64,000 bases of DNA from Rhodanobacter spathiphylli B39 (GTDB taxonomy: Bacteria > Pseudomonadota > Gammaproteobacteria > Xanthomonadales > Rhodanobacteraceae), in NCBI RefSeq assembly GCF_000264295.1, contig NZ_AJXT01000005.1, forward strand, positions 62,001-126,000. Reading direction: 5' to 3'. The notes under the pieces are model-generated. The model did no database searches. It saw nothing but the letters and a program-made list of their open reading frames with translations, and was not told where the DNA came from. The translations under genes were made by a program, and so were the position numbers. Below, in pieces: positions 25,130-35,879 of the stretch; positions within the stretch are counted from its first letter, which is position 1; the number at the start of each line of letters is the position of its first letter.

Positions 25130-25849
25130 TCAGAGCCGGAACTCGCGACCCAGGTACACCTCGCGCACCTTGTCGTCGGCCAGGATGTGCGCCGGCGTGC
25201 CGCGCGACAGCACTTCGCCCTCGTTGAGGATGTAGGCGCGGTCGCAGATGCCTAGGGTCTCGCGCACGTTGTGGTCGGTGATCAGCACGCCGATGCCGCG
25301 TTCCTTGAGGTGGCGCACGATGCGCTGGATCTCGCCCACGGAGATCGGGTCCACGCCGGCGAACGGTTCGTCCAGCAGCATGTAGCGGGGGTTGGCCGCC
25401 AGCGCCCGTGCGATTTCCACCCGGCGCCGCTCGCCGCCGGACAGGCTGATGCCCTTCTGTTCGGCGATGTGGGCGATCTTCAGTTCGTCCAGCAGGTTTT
25501 CCAGCTCGGTCTCGCGCTGCTGCGCGGTCAGGCCGTCGCGCAGTTCCAGCACCGCCATGATGTTGTCGGACACGCTGAGCCGGCGGAACACCGACGCTTC
25601 CTGCGGCAGGTAGCCGATGCCGAGCTTGGCGCGCGCATGCATCGGCAGGCCGGTGATGTCGAGCTTGTCCAGCTTGATGCTGCCCGCGTCGGCCTCGATC
25701 AGCCCCACCACCATGTAGAAGCAGGTGGTCTTGCCCGCGCCGTTGGGGCCGAGCAGGCCGACCACTTCGCCCTCGCGGATCGAGAAACCGAATTCGCGCA
25801 CGACCTGGCGCGACTTGAAACTCTTTTGCAGACCTTCGGCGGAGAGCAT
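25130..25849 (-). CDS. lptB: LPS export ABC transporter ATP-binding protein LptB
   Basis: A 239-residue ABC ATPase that, with LptFG, powers extraction of lipopolysaccharide from the inner membrane. It shows Walker A GPNGAGKT (34-41), the Q-loop in [17 protein letters not shown], signature [15 protein letters not shown], Walker [14 protein letters not shown] and the H-loop in [12 protein letters not shown]. Length and motifs are standard. Three bases separate it from the lptA stop, so it belongs to the kdsD-kdsC-lptC-lptA-lptB transcript. Confidence 0.97.
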   Translation of the reverse strand: MLSAEGLQKSFKSRQVVREFGFSIREGEVVGLLGPNGAGKTTCFYMVVGLIEADAGSIKLDKLDITGLPMHARAKLGIGYLPQEASVFRRLSVSDNIMAVLELRDGLTAQQRETELENLLDELKIAHIAEQKGISLSGGERRRVEIARALAANPRYMLLDEPFAGVDPISVGEIQRIVRHLKERGIGVLITDHNVRETLGICDRAYILNEGEVLSRGTPAHILADDKVREVYLGREFRL

Positions 25850-25852
25850 CGG

Positions 25853-26446
25853 TTACGGCTGTCCCTGCGTGGCCGGCTTGGCCGGTGCGCTCGAGGATGC
25901 GGCTGGCGCCGTGTCTCCGGCAGGCTTCGCCTTGGGCTTGAAGGTCATGTGGACCAGGCCGTCGCCGTTGCTTTCGCCGGTCATCTGGCTGGTCTCGGTG
26001 TTGTAGGTGAGCTTGTCGCCGTGGGCGTCGCCACGCCCCTTCTGGGTGATCGAGGCGTTGCCGCTGAGTACGGCAATGCCCTTGAGGTTGTCGTAGTCGA
26101 GCGTGGCGGCGTCGCCCAGCACCAGGTTGTTGTTCTCGTCCAGCTGTTCGAGATGGGCCGGGCTGCCGGTGATCACCACGCGGCTGATCTGGCTGTCGCC
26201 GTCGAAATACACCTTGGCCTGCGCCCCGGTGGCTTTCAGGGTGCCCTGGGTGATCACCACGCTGCCGCTCAGCGTGCTGACGCTGTTGGGCTTCTGGAAA
26301 CCGTCGAAATGCTTCGCGCCCACGTGCATTTCCTGCTGGCGGTCGCTCTTCTTGGCCAGGGCGGGCTGGGCCGCCAGCAGGCCAAGGGCGGCAATGCCGA
26401 GCGCGAACCTAGCGCTTGCGCGGCGGGAAGGTGGCATGAACGTCAT
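25853..26446 (-). CDS. lptA: LPS transport periplasmic protein LptA
   Basis: A 197-residue secreted protein that forms the periplasmic bridge for LPS. It has a signal peptide (basic RRASAR, core FALGIAALGLLAA, cleavage near QPALA) and an OstA-type beta-jellyroll beginning KHFDGFQKPNSVSTLSGSVVI, with repeated strand motifs GDAATLDYDNLKG and ASITQKGRGDAHGDKLTY. A proline/alanine-rich tail (GDTAPAASSSAPAKPA) follows. ATG 26446 with GGAG seven bases upstream was chosen; it overlaps the end of lptC by 38 bp. ATG 26437 is a less likely alternative. Confidence 0.93.
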   Translation of the reverse strand: MTFMPPSRRASARFALGIAALGLLAAQPALAKKSDRQQEMHVGAKHFDGFQKPNSVSTLSGSVVITQGTLKATGAQAKVYFDGDSQISRVVITGSPAHLEQLDENNNLVLGDAATLDYDNLKGIAVLSGNASITQKGRGDAHGDKLTYNTETSQMTGESNGDGLVHMTFKPKAKPAGDTAPAASSSAPAKPATQGQP

Positions 26447-27005
26447 CGAGCAGCTCCAGGTGTTTGTCATTCAGGTCGGCGCGCATGCCGATACCGCTGA
26501 TTCTAGTGCCGCCCTGCACCATTCGGGCGGCTGCGGCGGTTTCCAGCCGATTCTGTTTCGGCCAGGCAGTGATGTCGGCGGTCCGGATCTGCGCGGCGGG
26601 CGCATCGCGGAAGGCCGCCCGGTGCATGTCCACCGGGCCTTGCAGTTTCAGTTCGGTGCCGCTCTTGTTGACCCAGCCATACAGCGACTTGCCTTGCCAG
26701 TCGGGTACGCCGGCCTGGTTTGCCGGCAGCTGGAAGGTGGGTGAATTCAGGTACAGCGAATCGTCGCCCTCGCGGCGTTCCAGGTGCGGCGACTGCAAGT
26801 GGAAACTGGGCTGCCCCTCGGCGTTGAATTCCGTCATGCGGGCGTCGGTCAGGGTGTAGCCCGAGCGGGGAGGACCCACGAAGTCGTTGGTCCTGGGCGC
26901 CGGTCCGAACCACCACAGCAGGATCTGCGCGACGCCGGCGGCCAGCGCGATGGCGATGGTCGCGGCCGGCAGGCGCCGGTCGCGCAGCCACAGGCGCAGG
27001 CTCAC
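26409..27005 (-). CDS. lptC: LPS export system protein LptC
   Basis: A 198-residue bitopic inner-membrane protein: one N-terminal helix (TIAIALAAGVAQILLWWF, residues ~16-33) and a periplasmic OstA-like domain with YTLTDARMTEFNAEGQPSF, ERREGDDSLYLNSP and TADITAWPKQNRLETAAAAR. LptC receives LPS from LptB2FG and hands it to LptA. GTG start at 27005 overlaps the kdsC stop (GTGA), giving coupled translation. The domain order and neighbours leave little doubt, although LptC sequences diverge strongly between genera. Confidence 0.93.
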   Translation of the reverse strand: MSLRLWLRDRRLPAATIAIALAAGVAQILLWWFGPAPRTNDFVGPPRSGYTLTDARMTEFNAEGQPSFHLQSPHLERREGDDSLYLNSPTFQLPANQAGVPDWQGKSLYGWVNKSGTELKLQGPVDMHRAAFRDAPAAQIRTADITAWPKQNRLETAAAARMVQGGTRISGIGMRADLNDKHLELLDDVHATFPPRKR

Positions 27006-27583
27006 TGCCAGCGCTCCCGCTCGGCGTCGCTCTTGCCCTGGGCGTGCAGGATCAGGTCGCAGGCCTCGCGCGCCGCACCCATGCCGCCGCTGCGGGTGGT
27101 CTGCCAGTGTGCCGCCTCGGCCACCCAGGGGTGGGCGTTGGCCACCGCCACGGCCAGCCCGGCGATGCGCATCGGCGGCAGGTCGGGCAGGTCGTCGCCG
27201 ACGAAGGCGGCCTGTCCGGGCATCAGCTGCAGGGCGTCGAGCAATTGCTGCAGGCAGCCGCGCTTGTCGCCCTGGCCCTGGTAGACGTGGCTGATGCCCA
27301 GCTCCTCGGCGCGCAGCGCCACCGGGTGGCTGATGCGTGCCGTGATGATGGCCACCTGCACGCCGTTCGCCTGCAGCCGTTTCAGGCCCAGGCCGTCATG
27401 CACGTGGAAGACCTTGGTTTCGCGGCCGTCCTCGCCGTACCACAGGCGACCGTCGGTCAGCGTGCCGTCCACGTCGAACACGGCCAGGCGGATGTTCGCG
27501 GCGCGGGTGAGCAGGTCAGGGGGGATATTGGCGAGGTAAGAGGAAGTAGGCACGGCTTCGGGTGCGTGGTGGGAAAGGGTCAA
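27002..27583 (-). CDS. kdsC: 3-deoxy-D-manno-octulosonate 8-phosphate phosphatase KdsC
   Basis: A 193-residue HAD phosphatase that produces free Kdo for LPS inner core. The catalytic aspartates are in AVFDVDGTLTDGRL (D37 nucleophile, D39 acid), motif II is IITARIS, and FVGDDLPDLPPM supplies the magnesium-binding acidic pair; the short insert typical of tetrameric KdsC is present. Start is uncertain: TTG 27583 gives the length shown; GTG 27553 (VPTSSYLANIP) is also possible and neither has a strong ribosome-binding site. Overlaps lptC. Confidence 0.94.
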   Translation of the reverse strand: MTLSHHAPEAVPTSSYLANIPPDLLTRAANIRLAVFDVDGTLTDGRLWYGEDGRETKVFHVHDGLGLKRLQANGVQVAIITARISHPVALRAEELGISHVYQGQGDKRGCLQQLLDALQLMPGQAAFVGDDLPDLPPMRIAGLAVAVANAHPWVAEAAHWQTTRSGGMGAAREACDLILHAQGKSDAERERWQ

Positions 27584-27634
27584 GAGCGGGGTTGCCTGAT
27601 TTTTCTGATTTGTCGAGACAAATCAGAGTCGGGA

Positions 27635-28645
27635 TCAAACCACACGCGCCCGCAGCAGATCATGAATGTTCAGCGCGCCGACCACGCGCTGTTCGTCGTC
27701 GACCACCAGCAGGGCGTGGATCTGGTACTTCTCCATCAGCTGCGCCGCCTCGGCCGCCAGCTTGTCGGCGCCGATGGTTTTCGGGCCGCGGGTCATCAGC
27801 TCGGCCACGGTGGCTCCGCGCAGGTCCACGCCTTCGTCGTCCAGCGCGCGGCGCAGGTCGCCGTCGGTGAACACGCCCAGCAGGCGCTGATCGGCGTCGA
27901 CCACGGCGGTCATGCCCAGGTGCTTGCGGGTCATCTCGACCAGCGCGGCGGTGATGCCGGCGTCCGGCGAAACCCTTGGCACGTCGTCGCCGGTATGCAT
28001 CACGTCGCTGATGTGCAGCAGCAGGCGGCGGCCCAGCGCTCCGGCCGGGTGCGAGCGGGCGAAGTCGTCCGAGGTGAAGCCGCGCGCTTCGAGCAGGGCG
28101 ATCGCCAGTGCATCACCCCACACCAGCGCCACCGTGGTGCTGGTGGTCGGCGCCAGGCCCAGCGGACAGGCTTCGCTGGAGATGCTGCCGTCCAGGTGCA
28201 CGTCGGCCTGGGTCGCCAGCGAGGAGGTGGGGCGTCCGGTGATCGCGATCAGCGGGATGCCCTGGCGCTTGATCACCGGCAGGATCAGCAGCAGTTCGTC
28301 GGTCTCGCCGGAATAGGACAGCGCCAGCACCACGTCCTGCGGCAGGATCATGCCGAGGTCGCCATGGCTTGCCTCGCCCGGATGCACGAAGAATGCCGGG
28401 GTGCCGGTGGAGGCCAGGGTGGCGGCGACCTTGCGCCCGATATGGCCTGACTTGCCCATGCCGCTGACCACGACGCGACCCTTGCAGCCCAGGATCAGCC
28501 GGCAGGCCTCGACGAACTCCGGCCCGATCCGCGATTCCAGGGCCAGCGCGGCGGCCGCCTCGGTGGCAACCACCGTGCGCGCGCTGCGGGTGACCAGGTC
28601 GGCATCCAGCGAGGTCGGGAGGGGTGGGGCGGTGCGTGCGTTCAT
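27635..28645 (-). CDS. kdsD: Arabinose-5-phosphate isomerase KdsD
   Basis: A 336-residue sugar isomerase converting ribulose 5-phosphate to arabinose 5-phosphate, the first step of Kdo synthesis. An SIS domain (GRVVVSGMGKSGHIGRKVAATL, GTPAFFVHPGEASHGDLGM and LSYSGETDELL, partial) is followed by two CBS domains (DVMHTGDDVPRV to GVFTDGDLRRALD, and ELMTRGPKTI to LNIHDLLRARVV). The histidine in HPGEASHGD and in SHPAGALGRRL are catalytic candidates. ATG 28645. First gene of the Kdo/LPS-export operon, 52 bp before kdsC. Confidence 0.96.
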   Translation of the reverse strand: MNARTAPPLPTSLDADLVTRSARTVVATEAAAALALESRIGPEFVEACRLILGCKGRVVVSGMGKSGHIGRKVAATLASTGTPAFFVHPGEASHGDLGMILPQDVVLALSYSGETDELLLILPVIKRQGIPLIAITGRPTSSLATQADVHLDGSISSEACPLGLAPTTSTTVALVWGDALAIALLEARGFTSDDFARSHPAGALGRRLLLHISDVMHTGDDVPRVSPDAGITAALVEMTRKHLGMTAVVDADQRLLGVFTDGDLRRALDDEGVDLRGATVAELMTRGPKTIGADKLAAEAAQLMEKYQIHALLVVDDEQRVVGALNIHDLLRARVV

Positions 28646-28771
28646 GGGGGCTCAGGCAAGGGTGGCGGGGACACGGAGGGCGATGGGAAGCGGGCCGGTT
28701 CCGCCTGCCGCCGAACCCTCGTCATTTCTGCGCCAGCGTATTTCCATTACCATGGCATCTTCCCATTTTAA

Positions 28772-30454
<1,683 letters not shown>

Positions 30455-30462
30455 GGTTTGCT

Positions 30463-30487
30463 CCCTCCCCTGCGCAGCAGGGGAGGG
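30463..30487 (+). terminator. GC-rich hairpin after murA
   Basis: CCCTCCCCTG (30463-30472) and CAGGGGAGGG (30478-30487) form a perfect 10-bp stem with loop CGCAG, nine bases past the murA stop. No T-tract follows. A second hairpin of the same kind lies at 30700-30723. Confidence 0.5.
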
Positions 30488-30513
30488 CCGGGGTGGGGTG
30501 CTCTTGATCTTCG

Positions 30514-30699
30514 GCAAGGGGCTGGGCTACCTGCTCCTTGCGCCCGTCTTCTGCGAGGGGCTGGGCTTGCCCGCTGGTTTCGCCCGTTTTCCGCGAGGGC
30601 TTGGACTACCCCCGCTGGTTCCGCCGATTCCGCGAGGGGCTGGGCTGCCCCCGCGGGTTCCGCTCATTTTCCGCGAGGGCCTGAGCTACCCCCTCCCTT
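30514..30699. repeat. About 40-bp imperfect tandem repeat, four to five units
   Basis: Units begin with GCGAGGG followed by (G/C)(C/T)TGGGCT and contain CCCCCGC(T/G)GGTTCCGC. Starts are at about 30514 (degenerate), 30553, 30593, 30632 and 30673 (partial), with lengths 39-41 bp. The array lies between two strong GC hairpins (30463-30487 and 30700-30723). No protein or CRISPR-like spacer structure fits; the units are contiguous. Confidence 0.8.
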
Positions 30700-30723
30700 C
30701 CTCCCCCTGCGAGCAGGGGGAGG
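30700..30723. repeat. GC-rich hairpin closing the tandem-repeat block
   Basis: CCTCCCCCTG and CAGGGGGAGG form a 10-bp stem around CGAG. It resembles the hairpin at 30463-30487 in sequence and could mark the other edge of a repeat module or act as a terminator for the convergent DUF3108 gene. Confidence 0.55.
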
Positions 30724-30746
30724 GATCAAGGTGCTCTCGGGGCTTA

Positions 30747-30793
30747 CGGGTTTGCCGGGACGGCGGGTTTGCCGGGACGGCGGGATTGCCGGG
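30747..30793. repeat. 17-bp tandem repeat, 2.8 units
   Basis: CGGGTTTGCCGGGACGG is present twice exactly (30747-30763 and 30764-30780) and a third time truncated with one change (30781-30793). It lies ten bases from the stop codon of the DUF3108 gene. Such short perfect tandem arrays change copy number by slippage. Confidence 0.85.
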
Positions 30794-30802
30794 CTTGGGC
30801 TC

Positions 30803-31510
30803 TTACTCGGCCTGGTAGCTCACCAGCTCCAGCACCAGGTCGCCGCCGTCGTGCTGGGCCAGTTTCACCGGCAGCGGGTAGCGGTCGGGGGCGTACCAGG
30901 CGCTGAAGCCGCGGTCGGCGTCGGTGCGATCGATGCGCTCGGCGTCGAAGCTGCCGGCGGGTACCTTGACGGTTTCCTTGCCGCTGACCTTGAAGTTTTG
31001 CGTCTGCACTTCCTGGCGTACCGCCACTGGCAGGGCGATCTGCTGCTTGCCGTCGCGCAGCGCCAACCCCAGCGCCAGCGCCAGGGTGTTGCGCTCGACC
31101 ATGCCGGGACTGGCGGGATAGCTCTGTGCGCCCTTGCCCTCGTCGACACTGACCTGCTTGTTCGCCCAGTCCACCACCAAGTGGCGCTGCTTCTGCTTTA
31201 CCGCAGCCTGCATCAGGTAGTCGTAGCTGATCGCCTCGGGCACGTCGCCTTTCCAGCGGAAACGCGAGGTTTCGCTGACACTGGCGCCGAGCAGGGCGGC
31301 CAGTCCGCCGGTGCCCTTGACGTCCTTGCTGTAGATCCACTGGCCGTCGCCGGCCGCGTGCAACCGGATCGTGGCGACGCCCATGGGCTGGCCACCTTGC
31401 AGCACGTCATAGGTGGCGGTGAAGGCCTGGGGTTGGGTGGCTGCGGCGGCGTGGCTGCCGAACAGCAGGCCAAGGCCGAGCAGGGGAGCGAGCAGGGATC
31501 GGATAGTCAT
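30803..31510 (-). CDS. DUF3108 domain-containing exported protein
   Basis: A 235-residue protein with a signal peptide ([19 protein letters not shown], cleavage near HAAAA) and a DUF3108 beta-rich domain: [21 protein letters not shown], then [17 protein letters not shown] and a C-terminal [20 protein letters not shown]. The function is unknown; such proteins are periplasmic and commonly lie next to purN/purM in Xanthomonadales, as here. The chosen ATG 31510 begins the signal peptide; the open frame extends into the inverted-repeat element upstream, which is not coding. Probable promoter and leader are therefore close to that element. Confidence 0.82.
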   Translation of the reverse strand: MTIRSLLAPLLGLGLLFGSHAAAATQPQAFTATYDVLQGGQPMGVATIRLHAAGDGQWIYSKDVKGTGGLAALLGASVSETSRFRWKGDVPEAISYDYLMQAAVKQKQRHLVVDWANKQVSVDEGKGAQSYPASPGMVERNTLALALGLALRDGKQQIALPVAVRQEVQTQNFKVSGKETVKVPAGSFDAERIDRTDADRGFSAWYAPDRYPLPVKLAQHDGGDLVLELVSYQAE

Positions 31511-31544
31511 GCGCCGAGTCTGCGCAGGCAGGGCTGAACCTGCT

Positions 31545-31838
31545 TTAAGGCGACGCTGATCAAGTATCACCACCGTCACCCACCCTCTCTGTTCGCAGAC
31601 CACAGGGCCGTCGGCGAAGGCAGACTGGCCGTCTGTCGAGACGACGGACCGAAGGTATGCGGACAGAGAGGGTGGGCCTCAACTTCTTGAATTTGAAATG
31701 ATGAGGTGATGACTGGAAGGCCCGCAGCCGATGCCGCGCAGCTTGGCAAGACGGCCAGTCTTGCCGGCGCCACGCAACATCACCTGCGGGCCTTCCAGTC
31801 ATCATGACGGCGGCGATACTTGATCAGCGTCGCCTTAA
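31545..31838. mobile_element. 294-bp MITE-like element with 34-bp terminal inverted repeats
   Basis: The ends 31545-31578 and 31805-31838 are inverted copies of each other over 34 bp with two differences; both start with TTAA followed by GGCGACGCTGATCAAGTATC. Inside are two further long hairpins: arms at about 31579-31597/31658-31676 (ACCCTCTCTGTTCGCA type) and at 31708-31727/31784-31803 (GATGACTGGAAGGCCCGCAG, perfect). No transposase is encoded. It looks like a non-autonomous element that a transposase acting on these ends could have moved; TTAA may be a duplicated target. The right end supplies the TAA stop of purN. Confidence 0.8.
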
Positions 31839-32500
31839 GGCTGCAGCCCGTGTGTGCCCAGCTGCAGTGGCATCGACAGCGGCCGGCCGTCGAAGCGTGG
31901 GCCGTGGCCATCCCATTGCAGCCGGCCGCCGGCCAGTTCGGCCAGCACCGCCGGCAGCAGGCGGTGTTCCAGCGGCAGCAGTCGCTGCGCCAGCGACTGT
32001 TCGTCGTCGCCGGCACCGATCGGCAGGCGCGCCTGTGCGATCACCGGGCCGCCATCGAGTTCGGCAGTGACGAAATGCACGCTGGCGCCATGCTCGGCGT
32101 CGCCTGCTTCCAGCGCGCGACGATGCGTGTGCAGGCCCCGGTATTTCGGCAGCAGCGAGGGATGGATGTTGATGATGCGACCCGCCCACGGCCGCAGCGC
32201 CTCGCCGTCGAGGATGCGCATGAAGCCGGCCAGCACCAGCCATTCGGCGCCGCTGTCGGTGATTCGTTCGAACAGGTCGAGATCGAACGCGCGCCGATCC
32301 GCGTAGCTGCGGGGGTCCAGCGCCAGGGTGGCGATGCCGGCGGCTTCGGCCAGCCGCAGTGCGCCGGCGGTGGCCTTGTCGCTGCCCACCAGCACGAATT
32401 CGACCGGCAGCTCGCCGCGCGTTCGCGCGTCGAGCAGGGCGGCGAGATTGCTGCCGCGCCCGGAGGCGAGCACGGCGACCTTGGCGGGTGCGGAGGCCAA
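31835..32500 (-). CDS. purN: Phosphoribosylglycinamide formyltransferase
   Basis: A 221-residue PurN, transferring a formyl group from 10-formyl-THF to GAR in purine synthesis. Signature segments: VAVLASGRGSNLAALLDA, GFMRILDGEAL, INIHPSLLPKYRGLHTHRRAL (catalytic His and the asparagine of IN) and GASVHFVTAELDGGPVIAQ with the catalytic aspartate. No ATG fits; TTG at 32500, five bases before the purM stop on the same strand, is the best start. Its stop codon lies within the terminal repeat of the 294-bp element, so the last residues (GTHGLQP) are at the insertion boundary. Confidence 0.94.
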   Translation of the reverse strand: MASAPAKVAVLASGRGSNLAALLDARTRGELPVEFVLVGSDKATAGALRLAEAAGIATLALDPRSYADRRAFDLDLFERITDSGAEWLVLAGFMRILDGEALRPWAGRIINIHPSLLPKYRGLHTHRRALEAGDAEHGASVHFVTAELDGGPVIAQARLPIGAGDDEQSLAQRLLPLEHRLLPAVLAELAGGRLQWDGHGPRFDGRPLSMPLQLGTHGLQP

Positions 32501-32505
32501 ACCGA

Positions 32506-33549
32506 TCAGCCGATATGCACGCGCTCGTCGCCCTGCGCGGGCACGATCTCGCCGATCACCGAGCTGGCGAGGCCGTGCGTGGCCAGCAGCGCGGACGCGC
32601 CGGCCACCGCGTCGCGCGGCAGGATCACGGTGAAGCCCACGCCGCAGTTGAACGTGCGCCACATTTCCTCGCGCGCCACGTTGCCTTCGCGCATCAGCCA
32701 GTCGAATACCGGCGGCAGCACGATGGCCGACGCCTGCAACGCGATGCCCAGGCCGTCAGGCACCACGCGGATGATGTTTTCCTTCAGGCCGCCACCGGTG
32801 ATGTGGGCCATGCCGTGAACCGGGCTTTCCTTCAACAACTCCAGCATCGGCTTCACGTAGATCGTGGTCGGCGCCATCAGCGCATCGACCAGCTTCACGC
32901 CGCCGAGGTCGAGGTCGAGCCTGCCGTTATCAGGCGTGCAGCCCGCCCGATCGAGGATCTTGCGCACCAGCGAGTAACCGTTCGAATGCGGGCCGCTGGA
33001 AGCCACGCCGAGCACCACGTCGCCCGCGACGATCGCGTCGCCGGTCAGCATCTGCGACTTTTCCACCGCGGCCACGGTGAAGCCGGCCAGGTCGTATTCG
33101 CCCGGCGGATACATGTCCGGCATCTCGGCGGTCTCGCCGCCGATCAGGGCACAGCCGGCCAGCTCGCAGCCGGTGGCGATGCCGCCGACCACGGCCGCGG
33201 CGGTGTCCACGTCCAGCTTGCCGGTGGCGAAGTAGTCGAGGAAGAACAGCGGCTCGGCGCCCTGCACCAGCACGTCGTTGACGCACATGCCGACCAGGTC
33301 GATGCCGATCGTGTCGTGGCGGTTCAGCATCTGCGCCAGCTTCAGCTTGGTGCCGACGCCGTCGGTGCCCGAGACCAGCACCGGCTCCCTGTACCGGCCG
33401 GAAAGGTCGAACAGGCCGCCGAAGCCGCCCAGTCCGCCCATCACCTCGGGCCGCAGGGTGCGCTTGACCAGCGGCTTGATGCGTTCGACCAGCGCATTGC
33501 CGGCATCGATATCGACGCCGGCGGCGCGGTAGGTGAGGGCGTCAGACAT
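32506..33549 (-). CDS. purM: Phosphoribosylformylglycinamidine cyclo-ligase
   Basis: A 347-residue AIR synthetase. Recognisable segments are [20 protein letters not shown] at the N terminus, [38 protein letters not shown] (partial), [35 protein letters not shown] and [17 protein letters not shown] 33549 with AAGG upstream. It is followed by purN five bases later, the usual purMN operon, and is divergent from the DUF2066 gene. Confidence 0.96.
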   Translation of the reverse strand: MSDALTYRAAGVDIDAGNALVERIKPLVKRTLRPEVMGGLGGFGGLFDLSGRYREPVLVSGTDGVGTKLKLAQMLNRHDTIGIDLVGMCVNDVLVQGAEPLFFLDYFATGKLDVDTAAAVVGGIATGCELAGCALIGGETAEMPDMYPPGEYDLAGFTVAAVEKSQMLTGDAIVAGDVVLGVASSGPHSNGYSLVRKILDRAGCTPDNGRLDLDLGGVKLVDALMAPTTIYVKPMLELLKESPVHGMAHITGGGLKENIIRVVPDGLGIALQASAIVLPPVFDWLMREGNVAREEMWRTFNCGVGFTVILPRDAVAGASALLATHGLASSVIGEIVPAQGDERVHIG

Positions 33550-33715
33550 GGCGAGGACCTTGGTCAGGATCTGCGGCGTGGGTGAAACGCGCAAGTTTAC
33601 CAGCTTGTGGCGCCGTTGCCGTTCGCCTTCGCCGGCTTCGACACCGCCGCGATGGACGCTGGGGACACTATTGGGCAGACTTCCCGGGAGATTTCCCCAA
33701 GAAGATGCCTGCCCC

Positions 33716-34699
33716 ATGCGCCTGTCCCGCCTGCTGATGCTCACCTTGCTGCTGGCTTTTGCCGCCTTGCCGTCCCTGCATGCCCAGCTCGCCGGCTCGC
33801 CGTATTCGGTGGTGGTGCCGGTGGCCGACACCAGCGACGCCCAGCGCGACCAGGCGTTCTCCACCGCGCTGGCCCAGGTGCTGACGCGGGTCGCCGGTGG
33901 GCAGGACCTGCGCAGCAACGCCGGTTACGCCGATGCCCTGGGCAAGGCCACCTCCCTGGTGCAGAAATTCCAGTACCAGCGCGCTGCCACCGGGCTGATC
34001 CTGAATGTGGATTTCGAGCCAGGTTCGGTGCGTCGGCTGGTCTCGAAGCTGGGCGTGCAAAGCGCGGGCATCAAGCCACCGGTGCTGCTGCTGGTGCAGG
34101 ACGGCAATGGTCATCTGCTCGACCAGACGGCGCTGGCCAGCCTGGCGGCCAGTGCCAACGCGCGCGGCATCAATGTGGTGTATCCCGATGCGGCCAGCGC
34201 GCCTGACCCGGCCAAGATCGCCGCCGCCGACCCTGCTGCACTGGCCGGGGTCAACCGGCAGTACCGCACCGGCCTGGTCCTGCTGGGCAAGCTCGCCGGC
34301 AACAGCGCGGGCTGGACGCTGATTTCCGGCGGCCAGGCCCAGCACTGGACTGCGCAGGGCGCGAGCGCGGACAGCCTGCTGGGCGATGCCGGCAACGGCC
34401 TGGTCGACCGGCTGGGCAAGCAGCTCAACGTGATTGGCGCCGGCCCCAGCGAGGGCAAGCTGTGGGTCAGCGGGCTGGACAGCGCGATGGATTACGCCAG
34501 GCTGATCTCCACCTTGCAGGACGACCCGACGGTGAAACAGGTGCTGACCCTGGGCGCGCAGAACGATGCCGTGCTGCTGGACATCAAGGCGGCGGTTCCG
34601 ATCAGTGCGCTGGCCGCCAACCTCGCCGCGGGCGGCCACCTGCTGCTGCAGGGCGAACCGCATCCGGGCGCCGACGCGAACCTGCGCTGGCTGAGGTGA
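33716..34699 (+). CDS. DUF2066 domain-containing exported protein
   Basis: A 327-residue protein with a signal peptide ([18 protein letters not shown], cleavage near LHAQ). The N-terminal part matches DUF2066: [29 protein letters not shown] and VQKFQYQRA, then a duplicated fold toward the C terminus. The family is found beside purM and perM-type genes in many gammaproteobacteria and has no assigned activity. ATG 33716. The next gene begins four bases after its stop, indicating an operon with the PerM-like protein and hda. Confidence 0.85.
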   Translation: MRLSRLLMLTLLLAFAALPSLHAQLAGSPYSVVVPVADTSDAQRDQAFSTALAQVLTRVAGGQDLRSNAGYADALGKATSLVQKFQYQRAATGLILNVDFEPGSVRRLVSKLGVQSAGIKPPVLLLVQDGNGHLLDQTALASLAASANARGINVVYPDAASAPDPAKIAAADPAALAGVNRQYRTGLVLLGKLAGNSAGWTLISGGQAQHWTAQGASADSLLGDAGNGLVDRLGKQLNVIGAGPSEGKLWVSGLDSAMDYARLISTLQDDPTVKQVLTLGAQNDAVLLDIKAAVPISALAANLAAGGHLLLQGEPHPGADANLRWLR

Positions 34700-34703
34700 C
34701 CGG

Positions 34704-35879
34704 ATGAATCAGGACAGGGACATTTCGCGGCGCTGGCAGCTGCTGGCGATCGTGCTGGTGATCGGCTACCTGATGTGGTTGCTGGCGCCGGTGCTGATGC
34801 CGTTCGCGGTGGCCGCGATGCTGGCTTATCTGGGCGACCCGCTGGCCGACCGGCTGGAGCGGCTGGGCCTCAACCGGATGTGGGCGGCCACGATCGTGTT
34901 CGTGGTGATCCTGGTGGCGGTGGTCGGCGTGCTGCTGCTGCTGATCCCGCTGATCGCGCGCCAGGTCGAGAACCTGGTCGGCAACCTGCCGCGCTATGGC
35001 GACTGGGCGCAGAACACCGTGTGGCCGTGGCTGCAGGCGCGACTGCACCTGGACCCGCACACCTTCGACAGCGATCGGATGCTGACGGCGATCAAGGAAC
35101 ACATCGGCTCGATCGGCGGCGTCGCCACCGCGGTGATCGGCAAGGTCTCGCGTTCGGGCCTGGGCATCGCCATGGCGCTGACCAACCTGGTGCTGATCCC
35201 GGTGGTGGCGTTCTACCTGCTGCGCGAGTGGGACCGGCTGGTGGCGAAGATCGACGGCATGCTGCCGCGCTCGATCCAGCCCACCATCGCGCACCTGGCC
35301 AGCGAGTCGGACAAGATCCTCGGCGCCTTCGTGCGCGGCCAGTTGCTGGTGATGCTGGCGCTGGGCGTCTTCTACGGTGCGGGCCTGGGCATGGTCGGGC
35401 TGTCGGTGGGGCTGCTGATCGGCATGGTCGCCGGCCTGCTCAGCTTCGTGCCGTACCTGGGCTTCATCATCGGCTTCGTGGCGGCGATCATCGCCGCGCT
35501 GGTGCAGTACGGCGACTGGACCCACGTGCTGCTGGTCTGTGGCGTGTTCGCGGTCGGCCAGTTGCTGGAAGGCTATGTGCTGGTGCCCAAGCTGGTCGGC
35601 GACAAGATCGGCCTGCATCCGGTGGCGGTGATGTTCGCGGTGCTGGCCGGCGGTTACCTGTTCGGTTTCCTCGGCGTGCTGCTGGCACTGCCGGCGGCGT
35701 CGGTGATCATGGTGCTGCTGCGCTACCTGATCGAACGCTACCGGATGAGCGAGCTGTACAACGAGGAAGGGCCGGACGATCCGGTGATCGCCGAAGTGGA
35801 CGTCAGCGTGCATCGCGATGGCGAAGTCGAGACGGCTGCCGTCAACGTGCCATCGCCGGACGACTCGTCCACGCCATGA
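34704..35879 (+). CDS. PerM/AI-2E family transporter
   Basis: A 391-residue inner-membrane protein of the AI-2 exporter (TqsA/PerM) superfamily, with about eight helices. Hallmarks are the N-terminal FAVAAMLAYLGDPLADRLER segment, a central region with LPRSIQPTIAHLASESDKILGAF (partial) and FVPYLGFIIGF, GYVLVPKLVGDKIGLHPVAVM and the final helices. A charged C-terminal tail (EEGPDDPVIAEVDV) follows. The substrate is unknown; export of signalling molecules is reported only for some relatives. Stop overlaps the hda start (ATGA), a context seen in other gammaproteobacteria. Confidence 0.9.
   Translation: MNQDRDISRRWQLLAIVLVIGYLMWLLAPVLMPFAVAAMLAYLGDPLADRLERLGLNRMWAATIVFVVILVAVVGVLLLLIPLIARQVENLVGNLPRYGDWAQNTVWPWLQARLHLDPHTFDSDRMLTAIKEHIGSIGGVATAVIGKVSRSGLGIAMALTNLVLIPVVAFYLLREWDRLVAKIDGMLPRSIQPTIAHLASESDKILGAFVRGQLLVMLALGVFYGAGLGMVGLSVGLLIGMVAGLLSFVPYLGFIIGFVAAIIAALVQYGDWTHVLLVCGVFAVGQLLEGYVLVPKLVGDKIGLHPVAVMFAVLAGGYLFGFLGVLLALPAASVIMVLLRYLIERYRMSELYNEEGPDDPVIAEVDVSVHRDGEVETAAVNVPSPDDSSTP

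Noticed and set aside
30514-30699. Possible CRISPR array
   Set aside because: Units are contiguous without unique spacers, imperfect, and there are no cas genes.
31560-31805. 81-codon minus-strand frame inside the inverted-repeat element
   Set aside because: It is a by-product of the palindromic element, with no domain and no start signal.
32501-32662. Longer PurN starting at 32662
   Set aside because: This would run into purM in another frame and adds arginine-rich non-family sequence; PurN homology begins right after TTG 32500.
33550-33918. Longer PurM starting at 33918
   Set aside because: The extra 123 residues are antisense to the DUF2066 gene and not PurM-like; ATG 33549 is the family start.
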